Below, piece by piece: positions 63,774 through 64,000 of a DNA stretch of 64,000 nt; the stretch's first letter is position 1, and each line of letters opens with the position of its first letter. The position numbers and the translations under genes are program-made. The stretch is from Trichomonas vaginalis G3. Lineage: Eukaryota > Parabasalia > Trichomonadida > Trichomonadidae. Location of the stretch: contig NC_067207.1 of assembly GCF_026262505.1 (NCBI RefSeq), forward strand, positions 8,028,082 through 8,092,081, written 5' to 3'. Below the pieces are notes generated by a model, which did not search any database, was not told the origin of the DNA, and saw only the letters and a list, made by a program, of their open reading frames with translations.

Positions 63774-64000
63774 GTTGTTCTTGAACTGACTTCTCTCCGT
63801 CAAATATTGACAGTACGCCAGTTTTGACATAATATTGTATTATAAACTTTCCTTTAGAAATATCTGTAAGTTTTGAAGTTATATTTTTGTCTGCTTCAAG
63901 AACTTTCACCATTTCAGTTATACCAACTTTCTTTGCTTTATGAAAATATTTAGGTTCAGCAAAGACTGCTATTCTATAACATTTTCCATTGTTTGTGTAA
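63667..64000 (-). CDS. Maverick-associated 139-aa protein, 3' part
   Basis: The stop lies at 63669-63667 inside the capsid gene. The frame continues past the right edge of the window, where the start codon would be expected. About 111 codons are visible. Confidence 0.6.
   Translation of the reverse strand, partial: YTNNGKCYRIAVFAEPKYFHKAKKVGITEMVKVLEADKNITSKLTDISKGKFIIQYYVKTGVLSIFDGEKSVQEQLTDLLPKSARWKLSLCQSEEPQQVSSNEFSKEHLP

Larger units (their letters stand above)
55189..64000 (+). repeat. Block III: tandem unit, forward orientation again
   Basis: From the second run of N the sequence matches block I at an offset of 48,969 bp (for example 9736 matches 58705). It runs from the broken 3' gene end through the WDR11-like gene into the Maverick genes and continues past the window end. 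Confidence 0.9.

Overview
The window looks like nuclear DNA of the parasitic protist Trichomonas vaginalis or a close relative. The grounds are AT-rich intronless genes packed a few bases apart, Maverick/Polinton-type genes, a mariner transposon of trichomonad type, a repeat-rich single-pass surface protein gene, and Inr-like TCA motifs just upstream of start codons. No database search was possible, so the species call is inference.

The whole 64 kb is one ~15 kb unit repeated almost identically. In the orientation of bases 1-17518 the unit reads: a WDR11-like WD40/solenoid gene on the minus strand (6744-9551); a ~7.3 kb piece of a Maverick/Polinton (a 1143-aa low-complexity protein, a 535-aa probable major capsid, an opposing 139-aa gene, a 193-aa gene, a 268-aa probable minor capsid, and the 5' ~123 codons of a further gene); a surface-protein gene fused directly to that last Maverick reading frame; a 2.28 kb mariner; a short broken 3' gene end; then the next WDR11-like gene.

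There are three blocks. Block I (1-17518) reads forward with a period of 14,965 bp. Block II (17619-55088) carries the unit inverted, with periods of about 14.96 and 15.28 kb measured at the mariner. Block III (55189-64000) reads forward again. Both orientation switches fall exactly on 100-base runs of N, so they may be scaffolding joins rather than real inversions. Period differences are mostly explained by 2 to 4 copies of a 345 bp surface-protein repeat.

The Maverick portion shows only capsid-side and unknown genes. No integrase, protein-primed DNA polymerase, packaging ATPase, protease or terminal inverted repeats are visible, so it is a fragment carried within a larger amplified segment. 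The WDR11-like gene carries the same in-frame TGA at codon 58 in all four copies.

The most unusual structure is inside the mariner. A ~925 bp run of about 14 back-to-back hairpins splits the transposase between its first and second catalytic aspartates. Several stems are perfect over 20-27 bp, one hairpin sequence occurs twice, and the hairpins fall into a few related classes. I do not recognise it as a described element.
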